Assembly: GCA_010645155.1 (NCBI GenBank)
Contig: CM021318.1
Coordinates: 8,294,311 to 8,358,310, forward strand
DNA from: Tigriopus japonicus
Lineage: Eukaryota > Arthropoda > Copepoda > Harpacticoida > Harpacticidae
DNA: 64,000 nucleotides
Direction of reading: 5' to 3'
Shown: piece after piece, positions 13,001 to 26,759 of the stretch
How positions within the stretch are numbered: position 1 is the first letter of the stretch
Layout: the number at the start of each line of letters is the position of its first letter
Made by a program: the position numbers and the translations under genes
The notes under the pieces: model-generated
What the model was told of the DNA's origin: nothing
Database searches by the model: none
The model's input: the letters and a program-made list of their open reading frames with translations, nothing else

Positions 13001-16000
13001 GTGTAAGTGATTCCATCGGCTGTAAAGATAAAGGTGTTCGTTTAGATAATAGGCGTTGTTCATATTGTTGTCATTTCAATAGACGTTTTTTGTAAATTTT
13101 TATGGCTTATTCAGTAAAATTTCCTCATTTGCTGGAGGCAGAGTAGGGGTCAATTACTTGAAAAATGTAATTAATTACAATTGCAATTACTTCGTCGAAA
13201 ATTGTAATTGATTACAATTACATTATCCAAAAAGGTAATTGACTTCAATTACAATTACATGTCAATTACAATTCTTCCGTCTCTTTCACCTTTTGCCGTT
13301 TCAAAACGATGAAAAATAACAGATCTCCCATTTTTATGTAGTGATGAACCAACTGGCAACTTAAAATGCCTGAAAGGTTAAAATGAAAGAATGATTTACA
13401 AAAACAAAAAGTTTATGAAGGGGCTTAAATGTAAAAAATATTATGCCATCAATCACAAGGCAAATTTTTCATTTTCAAAAAACACTAACTTTGTGCATAT
13501 AGGTATATCAAGTATGACGATGTTTTAAACCCATTTTTGCACCCCATTTGTCTGCCCTTGGTTGTGAAAAGCCCTACCTACTGACAAAAATCACGGTCAA
13601 AAACTCTTGTAGTTTAAAAGTGTTTAAACAATATAGCTTGGGCGTGTATTGTGACAAAAGCTTCTTGTTTGTGGCATCACATTGACCGCAAATTGATGCC
13701 AAAATATTTTTTTTTGGCAAGTGAAAACTGATAAATTGGTTTTATGGTTAATTTGAAGAAGTAAGATTTTGAAAAGTAATTGGTAATTTGTAATTGAAAA
13801 TTCGTCAATTACATGGTCAAAAATGTAATTAATTACAATTACTTGGCGCAAAAATGTAGTTAATTACAACTACTCCCCATCCCTGGCTGGAGGACAAAAA
13901 GTTAAAAGGGTCTGTCTGTTTTGCTCTACTTCACTCTTGTAACTAAACCAAAATTTCTCATTTTATGTCGCATAAAATAAAAGTGCCTACATTGAGCCAC
14001 GGCTAGTATCACGTTTATTTTGTCGACAACTTCATTTTTCTGGTTCATTCATTGACAATGAATTGCTCAACTGTTTTTACAAATTAATTATTCTCATGCT
14101 AATTTTCCAAACCAATTCTCTTGCTAATTATTATCTAGTTTATTCATTTCATCGTTTACTTCATATGATCGAGTAGATCAACGAAATAAGGATTGCGTAC
14201 AATTAAAAAATCTGGAGATAATAACTTTCTCCAACAATTTCTAATTAATGTTTTTCATTGACCAGAACATCTCAAATCAGCAGATTTGCAGGATTGAACA
14301 CAATCAACCAAGATTGAGATGATTTAATGCCAAAAACAAAAGCATTAGCAGGGATCTTTCTTTTTTCTTGTGGAGTCAGAGTCAAGTAAATTGGCTTAAC
14401 TGTGGTCGTCAAACAGAATCCCGCACGTTAAGATACCCACGTGGACAATTATTGCATTACATTTGCATATTCAAGATCACGATACCAGAATCTCCATTAA
14501 TGCAAGATCTTGTCTCTGTTTGACTTTTAGAAATGGCACACCATTAAAAATGTATTCAAATAGTCTGAGGAGACTATACTTTTGGCAGAAAATAAATATT
14601 TGTCAGATAACAAAAACTTTCAAATGCAATCTTGATGCAATTAAGATGCCAATAACGATACAATTTACGCATTCAAATTGAGAAAGATAACTTAAGGTCA
14701 TTAATCGGCTATACTTGTCAACGACTCTGTCCATGAAAAATAGCTGGAATTTTTTTGCCTTGTCTACCTTGTCTAATCAACTTGAAAAGGAAAGGCATGT
14801 GTCCTGCCCGCTAGGTTTCAAAGCAATCAAATTATCCAGGTCTGGGGAAACCCTCAACCTCAGAGTGAAGTTTCCCATCATGGTCGTGCATCGAACGACA
14901 CTGATAAAACGCTCAGGATTTCTGTGTCCCTTGCCGATTTAATGCATGCGTTTGGAGTTGGGCATATCTGGAATACGCTGGCTTCATTACACAGGGTCAC
15001 CTAGTTAAGCTACATACATACAAAAGCCAGTTGAGCTTCAGTGGAGAGAAGAAGAAGACGCCCACTCTCCCCTTGAAAGTTCAATTGCTTTGAACCCAAT
15101 AAAGGGCCAAGGTCATGTTAGTAGGACATTTAGATGAAGGAAGATCTTAAGGACATTTCACACGTGGTGGCTCATAACCCGTTTTAGGGGACATGAAGAT
15201 GCTTTGCCAATTTTTTTTTTGTGGCAGCACATAAAAAAGTGAGTTTGCTTTGAGAGCTTTCAAGTCCTCGTTACATTTATTTGAGTCAATAAAAGAGGAA
15301 CATTTAAGTTAAGCAATTATGGCACAAATGCTGAGAGTGGAACTCAAGAACCCAAGCATGTTTTCAACCTTGTTTTGTCAGAGCAATTTGATATGAATTC
15401 TTCGAAATCTGAATAGCAGGCGAGAGTTTGATTCGAAAAACTATAATATTTTTTCACGAAATAAAGATCTCACTTGGTTAATATGTTTCACAGCTCAATT
15501 TTTGCTTTGCCCCAAATATCTAGGGTAATAAATAAGAGCTCTGGAAAATTTCATGTTCTCATTTCATGCTCCAACTAAGAAGATGGTAGCTTCTTTTTCG
15601 TAATTTACGATATAAAACACTTGAATTGCAATAAATGGAGCGGTCTTATTAAAACTAGAGCATTGCTCTTCGAGATCTTTGGCTCCAAAAACATGTGAGA
15701 GGAACATCTTCCAACGACAAATATTTGAACAATCATCAAAATTAGTGAGTAATTGGGCACCTTCTCTCACTAGCAAGCCCCTGGGTGAAGGTCATTCAAT
15801 GGGCTTAATTCGTGTTTAACCTTTCATTGTACTCACCAATGACATGGATCATGAACGAGGCAAACACGACTGCCCAACCCCAACCGCCATCTGGCGGAAC
15901 GGGCAGCAATTCACTTGTAGCCGAAACTTCTTCCTCTTCGTCCTCATCATCTCTTCCATCATGATTGGGTTCACGGAGGGACTGCTTGGCTTCTTGAGCA

Positions 16001-16047
16001 TCAATGCTCAAGAAGGGGTTTTCAGAGTTTCTTCTGATTTCAGTCAT
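10066..16047 (-). CDS. SLC16 monocarboxylate-transporter-like membrane protein
   Basis: Eight coding exons in transcript order: 16047–15837, 13019–12617, 12552–12351, 11942–11632, 11568–11283, 10704–10539, 10470–10270, 10208–10066, with consistent phases, giving 640 residues. The N-terminus is an acidic cytoplasmic tail followed by PPDGGWGWAVVFASFMIHVI, the SLC16 signature at transmembrane segment 1; the exon 1/2 junction restores HVIADGITYTLGIF. Exon 2 holds segments 2–6 including GFGFIYLPAIVSVSGYFEKKR. Exons 3–5 encode a long His/Ser-rich cytoplasmic loop (HHAHAHRYSHHH), in the place where this family has its big central loop. Exons 5–8 carry the C-terminal six segments, with VYTVDRALLLGI, NTGGRIVLGYISDK and GVTSGAYIGLTPVVLVDLLG. 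By family it is a proton-linked or facilitative carrier of small monocarboxylates or related solutes in a cell membrane; the substrate cannot be read from sequence. It most resembles the MCT9/12/14 group. The first intron (2.8 kb) contains a hAT-like element. Confidence 0.88.
13139..13885. mobile_element. Non-autonomous hAT-like element in the SLC16-like gene's first intron
   Basis: The 8-bp sequence GCTGGAGG flanks it exactly at 13131–13138 and 13886–13893. The left end reads CAGAGTAGGGGTCAATTAC and the right end, reverse-complemented, CAGGGATGGGGAGTAGTTG: imperfect terminal inverted repeats beginning CAG, as in hAT elements. Both subterminal regions are built of repeated ATTACAATTAC-type motifs. 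There is no transposase frame, so at 747 bp it is a MITE-like derivative. Confidence 0.85.
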
Positions 16048-17953
16048 TTTTTCTTATCATGCACAAGCTTCCAGCGGCTTTATTAAACTGGATTTATGAG
16101 CGTCAATTACCAACGAAGGACGAAGGTCAGTCACTTCTCCCTCGTCTAATTTCGGGAACTTGACGAGAGGTCGAAGAACCCAAGATATGTTCTTTTTTGG
16201 TTCAATGTTTCTCCCCTCGCTTCCGTGTGGTCTGGAATTGTTGTTTTAGTCCAATCACTTGTTTGGTTACGTGTGGATGGATATTTGGTTTTAAGCTAGT
16301 GTTGCGGCCTTTGAGGTTGATCGTAGCTCGCTTTCAGCACGGAAGCACTCCCAACAGTTTGCCGCCAAAGACTCTTCTCCACTTCATGCTTCCAATTCCC
16401 AGGTTCCAATGAGCTCCACTCACATGCAAACTTGGCGCTCTAGAATACAAAAACGTTCATTGGGTCACAAACAAACGATTCTCAAATCTCAAGATTAAAA
16501 AAATGCTCAAAATATCGTGCATGCAAAAACCTTATCTCTCCGAGAGAACTATGTACGTACCTATGAACCTGCCTATTGACCCTCAAGAACCACTCATAAC
16601 TCGGGAGTACAAACGGCTTTCCTAACGCCATTATCTTTGATTGGATTATTTTCAAGTTAGTCAACTCGAATTTCAAGAACAGCGTCTTTAACCTCAAAAA
16701 GGTAACTTTCAAGGTGACCTGATGGATAAGTTAACGTTACCTTGATTTATCAATTATTGCAGAAAACAATTTTTCAATGCGAAGGTTTTTCTCAACAAGT
16801 ACAACAAAACAAAAGGACGATAGTGCAATTTTAAATTAGGGCTAATAAAGCAATTAGTAGGTGTACAGATTCTTGTTTACTTACTCCATTTGAGAAATCG
16901 AGCATGATGCAAAAAGTAGGATGATTTGAAATTCTTTTGCGGCTTTTATGGCAACGTCACATTGATCTCAGAGTAGACCGATCTTCTGTCGTTGTTTTTA
17001 CTCCTGAAACATTGAATATGTCGTCATAAACTAACAATCTTGTATATTTCATGACAAATATATGCAAACTCTGAAAATGATCTGTATTGAAATCAAAGGG
17101 GACACAATTTGCTGTGAAAAAATGAACCTCGGGAGGTTAAAAAAGTGACAAAAAGTGGTTCAAAAAATGACAACTAGAGGATCTGCTCAGAGGGTCAAAA
17201 ACGGAAAAGATGAAACTAGTGCAAAACTGAGAGTAAAAAAACTGATTGACTTTTAGATTTGAATATTTGTTTGCTAGAAGCAACGTCATTATTAGCCATT
17301 TTCTGAACCATTTTTCGTCAACTAATCCATTCAAAACAAGTAAATATACAGCCATGAAAGTAACTGACCTATTTGAGCAACAAATAAGAGCAAGATGCAT
17401 CTTGAATTTGAAAAAAATGATGCTTTGATTTTTTTTGTCTCAAAAACGTATTTTTCTAGTTTCTCCTTTGGAATTATACACGTAATATCAAATCAAGTCG
17501 TATTCTCGGTAAGTACAAACTTTCTGTTCATTGGAACACCTTTTTAGGGAAAACTTCTAAGAACATTTCAAAGCCAATTTCTATGGCAATCTTGGAAGAG
17601 TTGTTGACATTGAGGAAAATGAAAATGCTAAATCCTCCCTCCCTCAGAACAGCAATTGATCGCGATGATTGACGAAAAATGCATCAAAATGCACGAGACA
17701 TGATTCTCTTAGAGTACGTTCTGTACTCTAAAGCCGTACTACTTGCCTTTTAAAATATGAATTGACAAGGAAAACTCCCAAATGCTCTAGCATTTTGAGA
17801 TGGCTTTGTGCCCTTCATTGTTCGCAAGCTTTTCCAAGTAAGCCATCCAAATAACGAGGCTCTTCAACCTTGTTAAAGTGAACTTAACAACCAAGGGCTA
17901 AGGGTCACATTTGATTTGGAAGACTTTGCTTTTGAGGTGAGAGTGGTCCATCA
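16048..17953. other. Upstream region of the SLC16-like gene
   Basis: AT-rich DNA between the SLC16-like start codon and the 2-kb mobile element. It should contain the 5' UTR and promoter of the minus-strand SLC16-like gene, but I see no defensible exon, promoter motif or other gene. Confidence 0.4.
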
Positions 17954-17961
17954 TCTTAATC

Positions 17962-20021
17962 AGGAACCCCTGAAAGGGGTGGACACGAACTCCGATTTTT
18001 GGAAAAATGGTATGAGGCCGAGGCTATATTTTGACACAACGTCATTTATTTCTTATTAACGGCTAAAACTGTTGAACATGTGTCTTGAAAGAATTCAGTC
18101 AAACTTTTTGTGTTAATATTTGTGGACTGGATTTTCTTCACCTTGATTTTAGAAGTCCCAGCACTCTTTTTACTCGTCTCATGAACTTTTGACATTCAAC
18201 TCTCCAAAGGATTTTCGTCCTCATAACAATAAGGAAAATACGTAGATGGAATCTTGCTTCACCCATTAGTCCAACTTCAGTGAAACAATGCTCAACAGAA
18301 GTATCCATGGTGGTATCTGGAGTGTTACTCCTCTTCCATCCTCTTCAGCACCTCCACAACCCAGGAACCATTTCCATAGGAAAATAAGAGAACAAGAATG
18401 GTCTCATTTTGAAACAAGATGGAGTCCAAGTCGGAGATGTTGTTGGCTATAACTATTGAAGGGCACTTTTGAGGGTTCTGGATCAGATCAACCATCTGAT
18501 CCGGATTGGAATAGGAACAAAGGCAATCACAACGTCCTTGAGACAAAATGAGTGAAAAACGTGGGGATTAAATCCTTGATTGTGGATTTGATTGAATTTT
18601 TTTTCAAGTCTTGGGGCTCAAGAAAGTCAGGACCACGCAGGACTGGGGCTAAGGGTCCTTCAGGACCAGAGGATCATGTCTTATCATTGCAGGGATAGGC
18701 TCTACAGGCTTGATAAGGTTTGATTGATCTTCTTAGATCCCCTTGTCCAGGAATTAACAATCAGATTGAATGAAAAAATCCACACAATTCAATCTTGATG
18801 GGAGCATTTCATTCTAAAGACTTTGAGAGGGTCCATGTAATCCGGGTTAGACTGTCAGATCACCAATTTGGGCTGACTCACTCGAAAGGCAGATCAAAAT
18901 ATTGAGCCCATCCATTACTAGTAGGTCCACCTGATAGGTTTCAAAGTCATCTTAATTTGTTCTTCATTTGATCGAATTCTTGACACTGAGGACTTCTTCT
19001 TTCTTTGTTCTATATGGACCTTAATCCGAACGCAAATTCCTCTTGAAAAGGGATTAAGAACCAACTTTCCCCACATACTCTCACCCGGATCAAAACGGGG
19101 AGTTTTATCGCACTCGTCCATCACACAACTTGAACAACTTAAGAATATCTTACCTGTCCTTATTATCCTGAACTAAAAGACACAACCATACAATAAAGGA
19201 AATTCGAAAAAGGACCATCATTTATGCCAAGGTGACACAATCTATAACAACCTTGATTTCATGCAAAGTTTGGCATGTGTTAATTCAGCTCAGGATAATA
19301 CCTTAAATATTGATGGATGGGTTCAATTGTAAGTTCAAAGATACTAATAAGACGTTCAAGTCGGATGATATAAGAGCTCGGAAAAAAACGATATTTTGTT
19401 GTTGACAATTCAAGTAATCGTAAGATATTCTTTGTTGTTCAAGTTGTGCAATGGATGAGCGTAAAGAGACTCCCCGTTTTGGTCCGTGGGAAAGTTGGTT
19501 CTTAATCCTTTTGCAAGAATAATTTGGGCTCGGAGTCCGGTCCATATTCATTCTATTTGCTTTAGATGAGGCTATTACTTCTAAAGATTGTAGCAGGTAA
19601 CCTGGTCATCAGATTTCATTTAATCACTTGATCGTCATCTTGAAGAAAAGACACCTTGCGGGTTCATTCGCACTTGTGACTAATGAATTTGCCCTCCATG
19701 ATGTGATCATTTATTCACTCTTTCATTCACTCGTTCATGGCTGAACTTGTCTTCAAAACACCAACATCGGACTGATTTTGGAGCGTGGGGTTGACCTTTA
19801 CCAAGGCTAGGACTTGGCTGGACCCGCTTGAAACACAGGGAACACCGATTGGCGCACTATCTTTTGGAATTTTGATCGATTTCCGTTTGATTTTCCGCTC
19901 CCAACATGGCCGGCGTTTGTACTTCTTGTTTACGAATCTCGGCCTCATACCGGAGGTTGCGTGCCGGAGAAATTCCGCGAGTTCGCATCCAGTATTAATA
20001 CTATTATATAGGTTATCCCTG
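17962..20021 (-). mobile_element. 2-kb mobile element, copy A (inverted relative to copy B)
   Basis: About 2,060 bp that match 48445–50494 in reverse orientation over the whole length, at very roughly 85–90% by eye. Flanks are TCTTAATC (17954–17961) and TCTTAATG (20022–20029), an 8-bp target duplication with one mismatch or a 7-bp exact one. In its own orientation it begins CAGGGATAACC and ends with a short self-complementary CCCCTTTCAGGGG. It encodes a 73-codon open frame (18546–18325) whose product is largely identical to that of copy B (for example IANNISDLDSILFQNET), and carries an internal inverted repeat with arms near 18990–19160 and 19385–19560. No transposase is recognised. Confidence 0.8.
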
Positions 20022-20850
20022 TCTTAATGATAAAAGATCGATTAAAATGAACGGTGAAGACGGATTTTTAGTACGTAAACCAAATGGATATGTTTGTTGA
20101 TTTTTCAACCACGGGCTCGCTTCTATCACGTAAAAAAATAAATATGGAATGGTGCGTCATTTTATTAAACGATAAGCTATCTAGATAACCTTAATTTGAG
20201 AGAAAACACAACCGTCGGGTAAAGTGTCTGGGAAAATCTAGCCTCTCTCCAAAATCAACAAGTTTTGATAATACAAATGCTTCAATTTAAACATCAGTAA
20301 CTTCAAAAATTACTGCACCATTTTTCATCAGCTAAGATATTTTTCAAAAAGTCCATTGGCGACTCTAATTGAAAAGGTTGAAAACCTTGGACCATTAGGC
20401 TTTCATTTGACTTTGACATGTTTTTTGATGCTCCTAAAAGCTTTCCTTACCATGCAAAAGATACATTCACAAAGAGGAATGATTAATGTTGCCGTCTTCT
20501 TTAAAGAAACAAACTACTCCTCAAGTCTCTTGGCTGACCTCTCTATCTTATCTGCTACTTTCAAGAGGATTCAGGGCAACATTCCCGCCATTTTAAAAAG
20601 TGAATACCAGAAGCATACAATAATACAAGAAGCATTTGTATGTTGAAGCACTTAATGTCAAAGCTCGTAGGAGAATATTGCTCACTTGTCAAATCTCAGT
20701 GGAACAAGTTTTCAAACTCCTGGATTGATTGATCTTTAATTCAATAATTGTGCCAAAGCATTCCCTCTTTTCGAGGACCCCCTAAGCATTTATGATTGAA
20801 TTAACATGATAACATACAAATCGGCGTTTTCGTCAAAAAACCTATATGAC

Positions 20851-21675
20851 TAGGGACAGGAACTTAAGACAAATAAACTTATTCGTCTTTTTTACCCTTA
20901 TTCGTCGCGACAAATTTATTCGTCTGATTTGGATTTTATTCGTCTTTTTTCGTCTAATCCGGCAATTTCACTCAACTTTTTTCTTCTTATTAGTCAAAAA
21001 TTGGAACTTTTCTTAGATTTGAAGCTTTTTTCTCAAATTTGGAATCAAATAGACACTTTTAAAAAAGTTCAACGCCAAAACTTGAGCAACAAAATATAAT
21101 CCACACTTACATTTTAACTTGTAGAGTTTCCTGATACAAAGAAAGAAAATTGGATTGAAAAGGCTCTCTGACTATTCGAAGAATTAATGTCATTAAATCT
21201 GCTTCTAAATATTGCTCCATTGAAAACGTTGAAATAAGGGCGGTTTTGAGCTCGTGGTATTTTTAAATTTATGTGTTCCACTGACCATTTCTTGCTTATT
21301 TGGCACTTTTCCGTTTGTTAACTTTGTAGATTTTGCCGTTTTGCACTAGGGTGCAGCTGTTTCCCCTAAATTGGGCCACACATTTTGTCTACTTTATGGG
21401 CAGCAGTTTTAATCCCCTTTACAGGCAATTCATTAGTCTTTTTTGCCGTGTAAGTCAGTTTTTTTCGTCTTTTTTGTCGCATTTGTCATATTTTTTCGTC
21501 TTTTTGTCTAATCGGGCAATTTTATTCGTCTTTATTTGTCTAATCGGGCAATTTTATTCGTCTTTATTTGTCTAATCGGGTAATTTTATTCGTCTCTATT
21601 CATCTAATCAGGTAGTTTTATTCGTCTTTTTTCGTCTAATTTGACAGTTTTATTCGTCTTAACTTCCTGTCTCTA
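20851..21675. mobile_element. Non-autonomous hAT-like element with a TATTCGTC tandem interior
   Basis: The left end TAGGGACAGGAACTTAAGAC matches the reverse-complemented right end TAGAGACAGGAAGTTAAGAC. Flanks are TATATGAC (20843–20850) and CATATGAC (21676–21683), an 8-bp duplication with one mismatch. The interior, about 825 bp, is full of short repeats of the type TTCGTCT…AATCGGGCAATTTTA, most regular at 21480–21660. No coding capacity is seen. Confidence 0.8.
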
Positions 21676-21683
21676 CATATGAC

Positions 21684-24600
21684 ACTCTGGCATTTCCCAA
21701 CTAAAATAAATGTCCACTCACCTACCGTCTATGAACTAACATGCTATTCTTAATCTCGTTCATGTCTCGATATGCCCAATGTTTCTGGCATAGTAGCTGG
21801 GGGTGGTTTACAATTGCATGTTAAGTGGTTCTTAGATGGTGGGTAGATGGCTCTTTAAGCCAAAACTGAAAACTGTCTTTCCCACGAAACAATTTTTTTT
21901 ATATATGGGCTTGTTATCTTCAAGATCCGTAATCTTACCTTGATTCAAAATGCCGGAAAGGTTGTCGGGAAGAAAAGAAGCCGTTGAAGTCACGTGGCTG
22001 TTGTTCCCATGTCAAGGCTTATGTGTCCTGGAAAACTCAGATGAGTTATGCTTTTTTGCCTTTGTCCGACTTGAGCCAGGAATAAAAAAAATCCCAGGAG
22101 ACGTAGCCAAATCCGCACTACTTCCGAGTGGGATGGATCAGATTGACACAAACAACAAATACACAAACACCATCACCACCCGAGATGGATGGATAGACGG
22201 ACCAAGGACGGTGTCTGTTGCGGAAAATGAAGATTGAACGCTTCAAAGCGAGTCTCAACGATGAGTGCCGCTGTTCGTTCTTCGTGTTCTCTCACACCCC
22301 AGAATGACCCTTCTCTCCAGTTTCACACTCTCATTCTCGTAGACAGACATGGATCACCCGGGTTGTTTTGAGTCCGACGACTGAATCGAAGATCCATTTG
22401 ATGATCACAGTGATACATGGGATCAGCGAGAGTCGCTCCTTGAAGGCGCAGAAGGCGCCCCCACAAAGAGTCCGGACCCGAGAATGTGTTGTTCTGCATG
22501 CTTTGTCCCGAGCAAAAGTTGTCGGAGCGAGGACGAGCAATCACCAGAAGGCATCTCCTCGTCGCTCTCCCCATCGAAGTTGGTGGGTGTTCTTTGGTGC
22601 TGGACCAGCGCTTCCACTTCTTATCATTGAGTCGGGATGATCGAGGTGACTGACGATGGGGGTCGTCCGGAGGTATCATGAGCCAGATACATCCTATCCT
22701 ACGGAATTCGGTGCGCGTATGGAAACAGAGAGACTTTCCTGAAGACGCAAAAAATGGGAAGCAAACGTCAGGACGACCGGGATGTATTCAACATTCTTGT
22801 TCATTGAGTAGAGTAGGGGCCGATTCGGGGAATTTAGAACCAGGGTTAATCACGAAGTCATTGATTGTTGTTATTTCTCAGATTCTCGTATATGAGAGAA
22901 TATTCAAGGGGACGATGCATGTTGTAGGCAGGTCTAATGTTAGGAGTAACAGACTGACCTGATATAGTTTCTCAGAAGTGGAACATAAAACGACCCTTGG
23001 GAAACCCTTGCTTTTTGCCATTCGTGCACAGTCGATCAAGGCCCGGTGCCAATTAAGGGACAGGCATGTATGCTGCCAAATACGAGTAATATTTGCACTT
23101 GTGCTTCTGTATCTTTTTTCTGAAGATACTCATTAAAACAAACCATTCATTGCAGGTTGAGTTCTTCATAAAAGGCTATATAATTGATCATCGGTATTTG
23201 TCTTTTCACAAGAAAAATATTGGTATATTAGCAGCACAAATTGTAATCAAATACTATATTTTCCATCTCAAAGACCAAATTAGAAGCCAAGAGTCGGCTA
23301 ATAATCAAAGGGGAAATTACACATCCTTTCCGTGAACAATAGAGCCTTTGATAATATGAAAAGGCCAACCCACATTCATTCTTTAAAACGTTTTGCACTT
23401 TCCAAGTAAACAATTTGCTTGTTGCACCATCAGAAACCCCCCAATTGTGGCTTTTTGATTCGTTTCCGCCATGTTCACAGTACAGTACTTAAAGAACCCA
23501 GACAAATATTGGCCTTAAAAAGTGGGGAGTATAAACTGAATGAACTATTATCGTCCAAACGCAATAAAACCGAAAAAAAATCATCTGCACTTGCACTTTT
23601 TGTTTACGCAGTGAGCAAAGCCACATATGTCAATACAAATGATTAAGTAGTACTCCACACAATCAAGACAGTGAGTGCATCGAGCAAGCAAGTGGATCAA
23701 ATTTGATCTCTAGCTTTCCACGGTCAGAATTGAGCTTGGAAAGTCAAAACAAGAGCGGGACCGAGTCAGTTATTTCCTGGCAATTTGGGATAGTACACCG
23801 AGTTAGTAGGCGAGTGGATGAGGCATGTTCAAGGCATGATTTTTGTTCTTCGAACTCATGGCTAGTTCAGGTTACGCCCTTGGAAGCTTCTCTATGCTTG
23901 TACTTCAATTCTGACCGTAAAAAAATCTTTTGAATTTGCAATTAGAGTGCTTGATGGATCTGAAGTGACAACTTATGTCTGTTGCTTTAGAAAACCGCTG
24001 ACTTAGATAATTTCGGAGAAGTTGAAAATTGAAGAGTAACCCCAAAATTCTTATAGTTCCTTTCCGAATACCAAATATCTAAATAACTTAGCTTTTTATT
24101 AGGAACATGGAAAGAAATTCTTTTAAGAGCCCAAGTTTGACAGTTTTATTAGGGCTCGTTCGAAAATGTCGTCTTTAGTCTCTACAGCAAAGAAAGAAAC
24201 AGATGCATGACTACTAGCCAAGGGAATTTTTGAAGACATCTGGTACTCAAGTTAAACTTTGAAGGCAAATAGAGCTCTATACGTAGATGTCGACCAGGTG
24301 TGTTTTCTTCCGAGATCAAATAAGCGTCGAAGAGGGAGTTACCCTAGAATATTCCCAACTTGGATAGGGGTTGGCTTTTTATCTCTTCAAGGACTCTACA
24401 TTTCCTTCACGAAATGTCACAAACGGTATTTTTAAAGTAGGACAAACTCTGGACCAATTTCTGCTTCGCTGGCACGGTCACTGAATAATTTATATGATAG
24501 GACCTTACATTATTACGATCAACCTGAATCGGTTTTCTTTTGGAGTGTTTTTATGGTTTAGGTTGGAAAGTGCAGGTAGCACAAGGTAGGCGGTTTTATT

Positions 24601-26500
24601 GAATTTTGAAGACATTACTAATTCATGTGCCACTAGTTTGTACTATACTCCAAAATGTGAACAAAAATATACAAAGTGATTGATCACTAAGCCATCAAAC
24701 TTAATTATTACGACACGTTGGTCAAGCGATGGAGGGAGACATGTAAATTTGATGAGCTTTAAAGTCTGGTGTTGTAGGAGACAAAGAGCAAACTAATCGT
24801 GCTCAGAAACCTCAGTATGAGATTATCATACTTTACAATAAAAAAAACTTGTCCAATACAAAGACAACGCAATTACTTTTACACCAAGGAACGAGTGACA
24901 AGGAAAAACAACTCAAGATCTTTAATTATTAATTACTGACAAAGGCCAAGTCTTGAAGGACCTTGATTTTATCTAATGCTATGTAAGTCGATTACCTCCG
25001 ACCAGCTTGCATGTTCAGTCTTTGGTTAAGAGAATTAAAGTTTTGAGATAATGCGGCAAAAAGAGCATACAAATGTTTAATCAATATAAATGTCCATTCA
25101 CTACTAGAACCAAAGGAAAAACGTTGCTTCTTCCTTTTTGGGACTAATTATGGAACCATCAAACTTATTCCCATGGGTGAGTGCTTCCTGGATTGAAAAG
25201 ATTTGGGATTTGATGTTTCAACCGGCTGATCCTTCTTTTTTTATCTTAAATACTTAACTATCCTAGTGTTCAAAATTGAAGTGATCAATAACATTGTCTG
25301 AAATTGTTGTCTTCCTCGTCGGGTTTCAAACTTCTTAAGAACAGGAGTGCATATAATGTTTTCAACAAAATTAATAAGTACATTTCTTTGTTTAACTAAA
25401 TCACTATGAAGTGTTTTCGAAGATAGCCAATGACAAGGCAGAAAATAAGGGCAGACAAGTTTTCCCTTACCTAATGATTGAAGTCCTTGGCCTTAACACA
25501 TGACCTGATTTAAAATACGGCAGCATGAAACGCCCACTACAACTAAATCAAGGCGTCTTTGTTGAGATTACCTCACATAATGTCAGATGGCTTGTTCTAT
25601 TGCCAGTGATGCGGGAAACCAAAATGAACTAGAATCGCTTTCTTTTCCAGCCTTTTTAAGGCCATCATCATCTTGATTTCCTTACTCGTAGTCGGTGGGT
25701 CGGTCTCCAAGAGCTTTCTAGGTAACAAAACAAGCGAGCGCAAGCCAATCCATGAATAGACAAGTCGTCACGTGACTCGGAGATAACCAATGATATGAAT
25801 CGCAGCCCAAAATCAGAGAGTTCTAGCAGGCCAGCAAAAGTGGAACAACCTTGGAACAAAGGCTAGCTCAGGCGGCGGTTGGGGAACGAGGAAGGGATTA
25901 AAACTGCAAGCTGCCATCCCCGCTCACTTCCCATTTCTCTGGCATTGCATCATAAGGGGAGGAGAAATTGCAGAAACAGAGGGAGGTTCGCAAATTTCTG
26001 CGGATCTAGCGGCAATCCTTGAGCTGAGGACTTGATCCTTGGACAGGTTCTTGAATGAATGCCAGTCACTCAAGCAACTATGGGCGTTCCCCTCTCGATT
26101 TTGACATTGACAGAAAGAATGGATAAGAAAGAAAGTTTTCCTAAGCTTCTGAAGATCTTATTCCGATCAAGATAGATATTGTGATTCCCTGGACAACTCA
26201 CAATTGTTTTTTCAGACCCTTCTAATCTTGAGCTAAAACAATATTGACCTCTACTCATTACCAAATGATTCACTACGGTTCTTGACCTCATTTCCTTCAC
26301 TTTCGAGCCCTAGCAAAGTCAGAGTAGAAGAATTACGCGTTTCAATATATAAATCTTACTAGGACGAACTGAAATGTAAAAAATGAAGTGAGTTTGTTCT
26401 CCTCTACTTTCCACAACAGGACGTTCCATGTACGAGACTGAAAGTTCCACCGATCAGCTGATTAAAGGAGGGCTTTAAACTTTGGCGCTATCTGGTCTGC
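21684..26500. other. Intergenic region without a supported gene
   Basis: AT-rich sequence with short open frames only. The segment at about 22240–22680 is more GC-rich than its surroundings and open in several frames on both strands (one reads SDEEMPSGDCSSSLRQLL on the minus strand), which would suit a promoter or first exon, but I cannot connect it to a gene. Nothing else in the stretch can be called. Confidence 0.4.
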
Positions 26501-26759
26501 CGCATCAGCTGACATTTGGAAGTCAGCTATCGTCTGCCACTACCACTGCCAAGTACATACACAACTTCAGCTGTGTACGTTCCACTCATAGCCACTAAAT
26601 GTATCAATAACATGGCAACTTAATTCCTCAGTGTCCTTGCTTATATTCCAATTCGTTTTTGTGGAAGGTAATCACTCAAGATGACATTTTCAAATGGCCT
26701 TTTTGACAATTGCTATAGTTCATTTCTAGGTCAAAGAGTAATCAGAGAGCTCTATCGCC

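Noticed and set aside
20356..20646. 96-codon plus-strand frame (…INVAVFFKETNYSSS…)
   Set aside because: Vaguely transposase-like in composition, but no motif can be named and it lies outside the defined elements.
22323..22679. Several overlapping frames on both strands near 22.5 kb
   Set aside because: All three or more frames are open at once, which reflects base composition; none has a family match or splice support.
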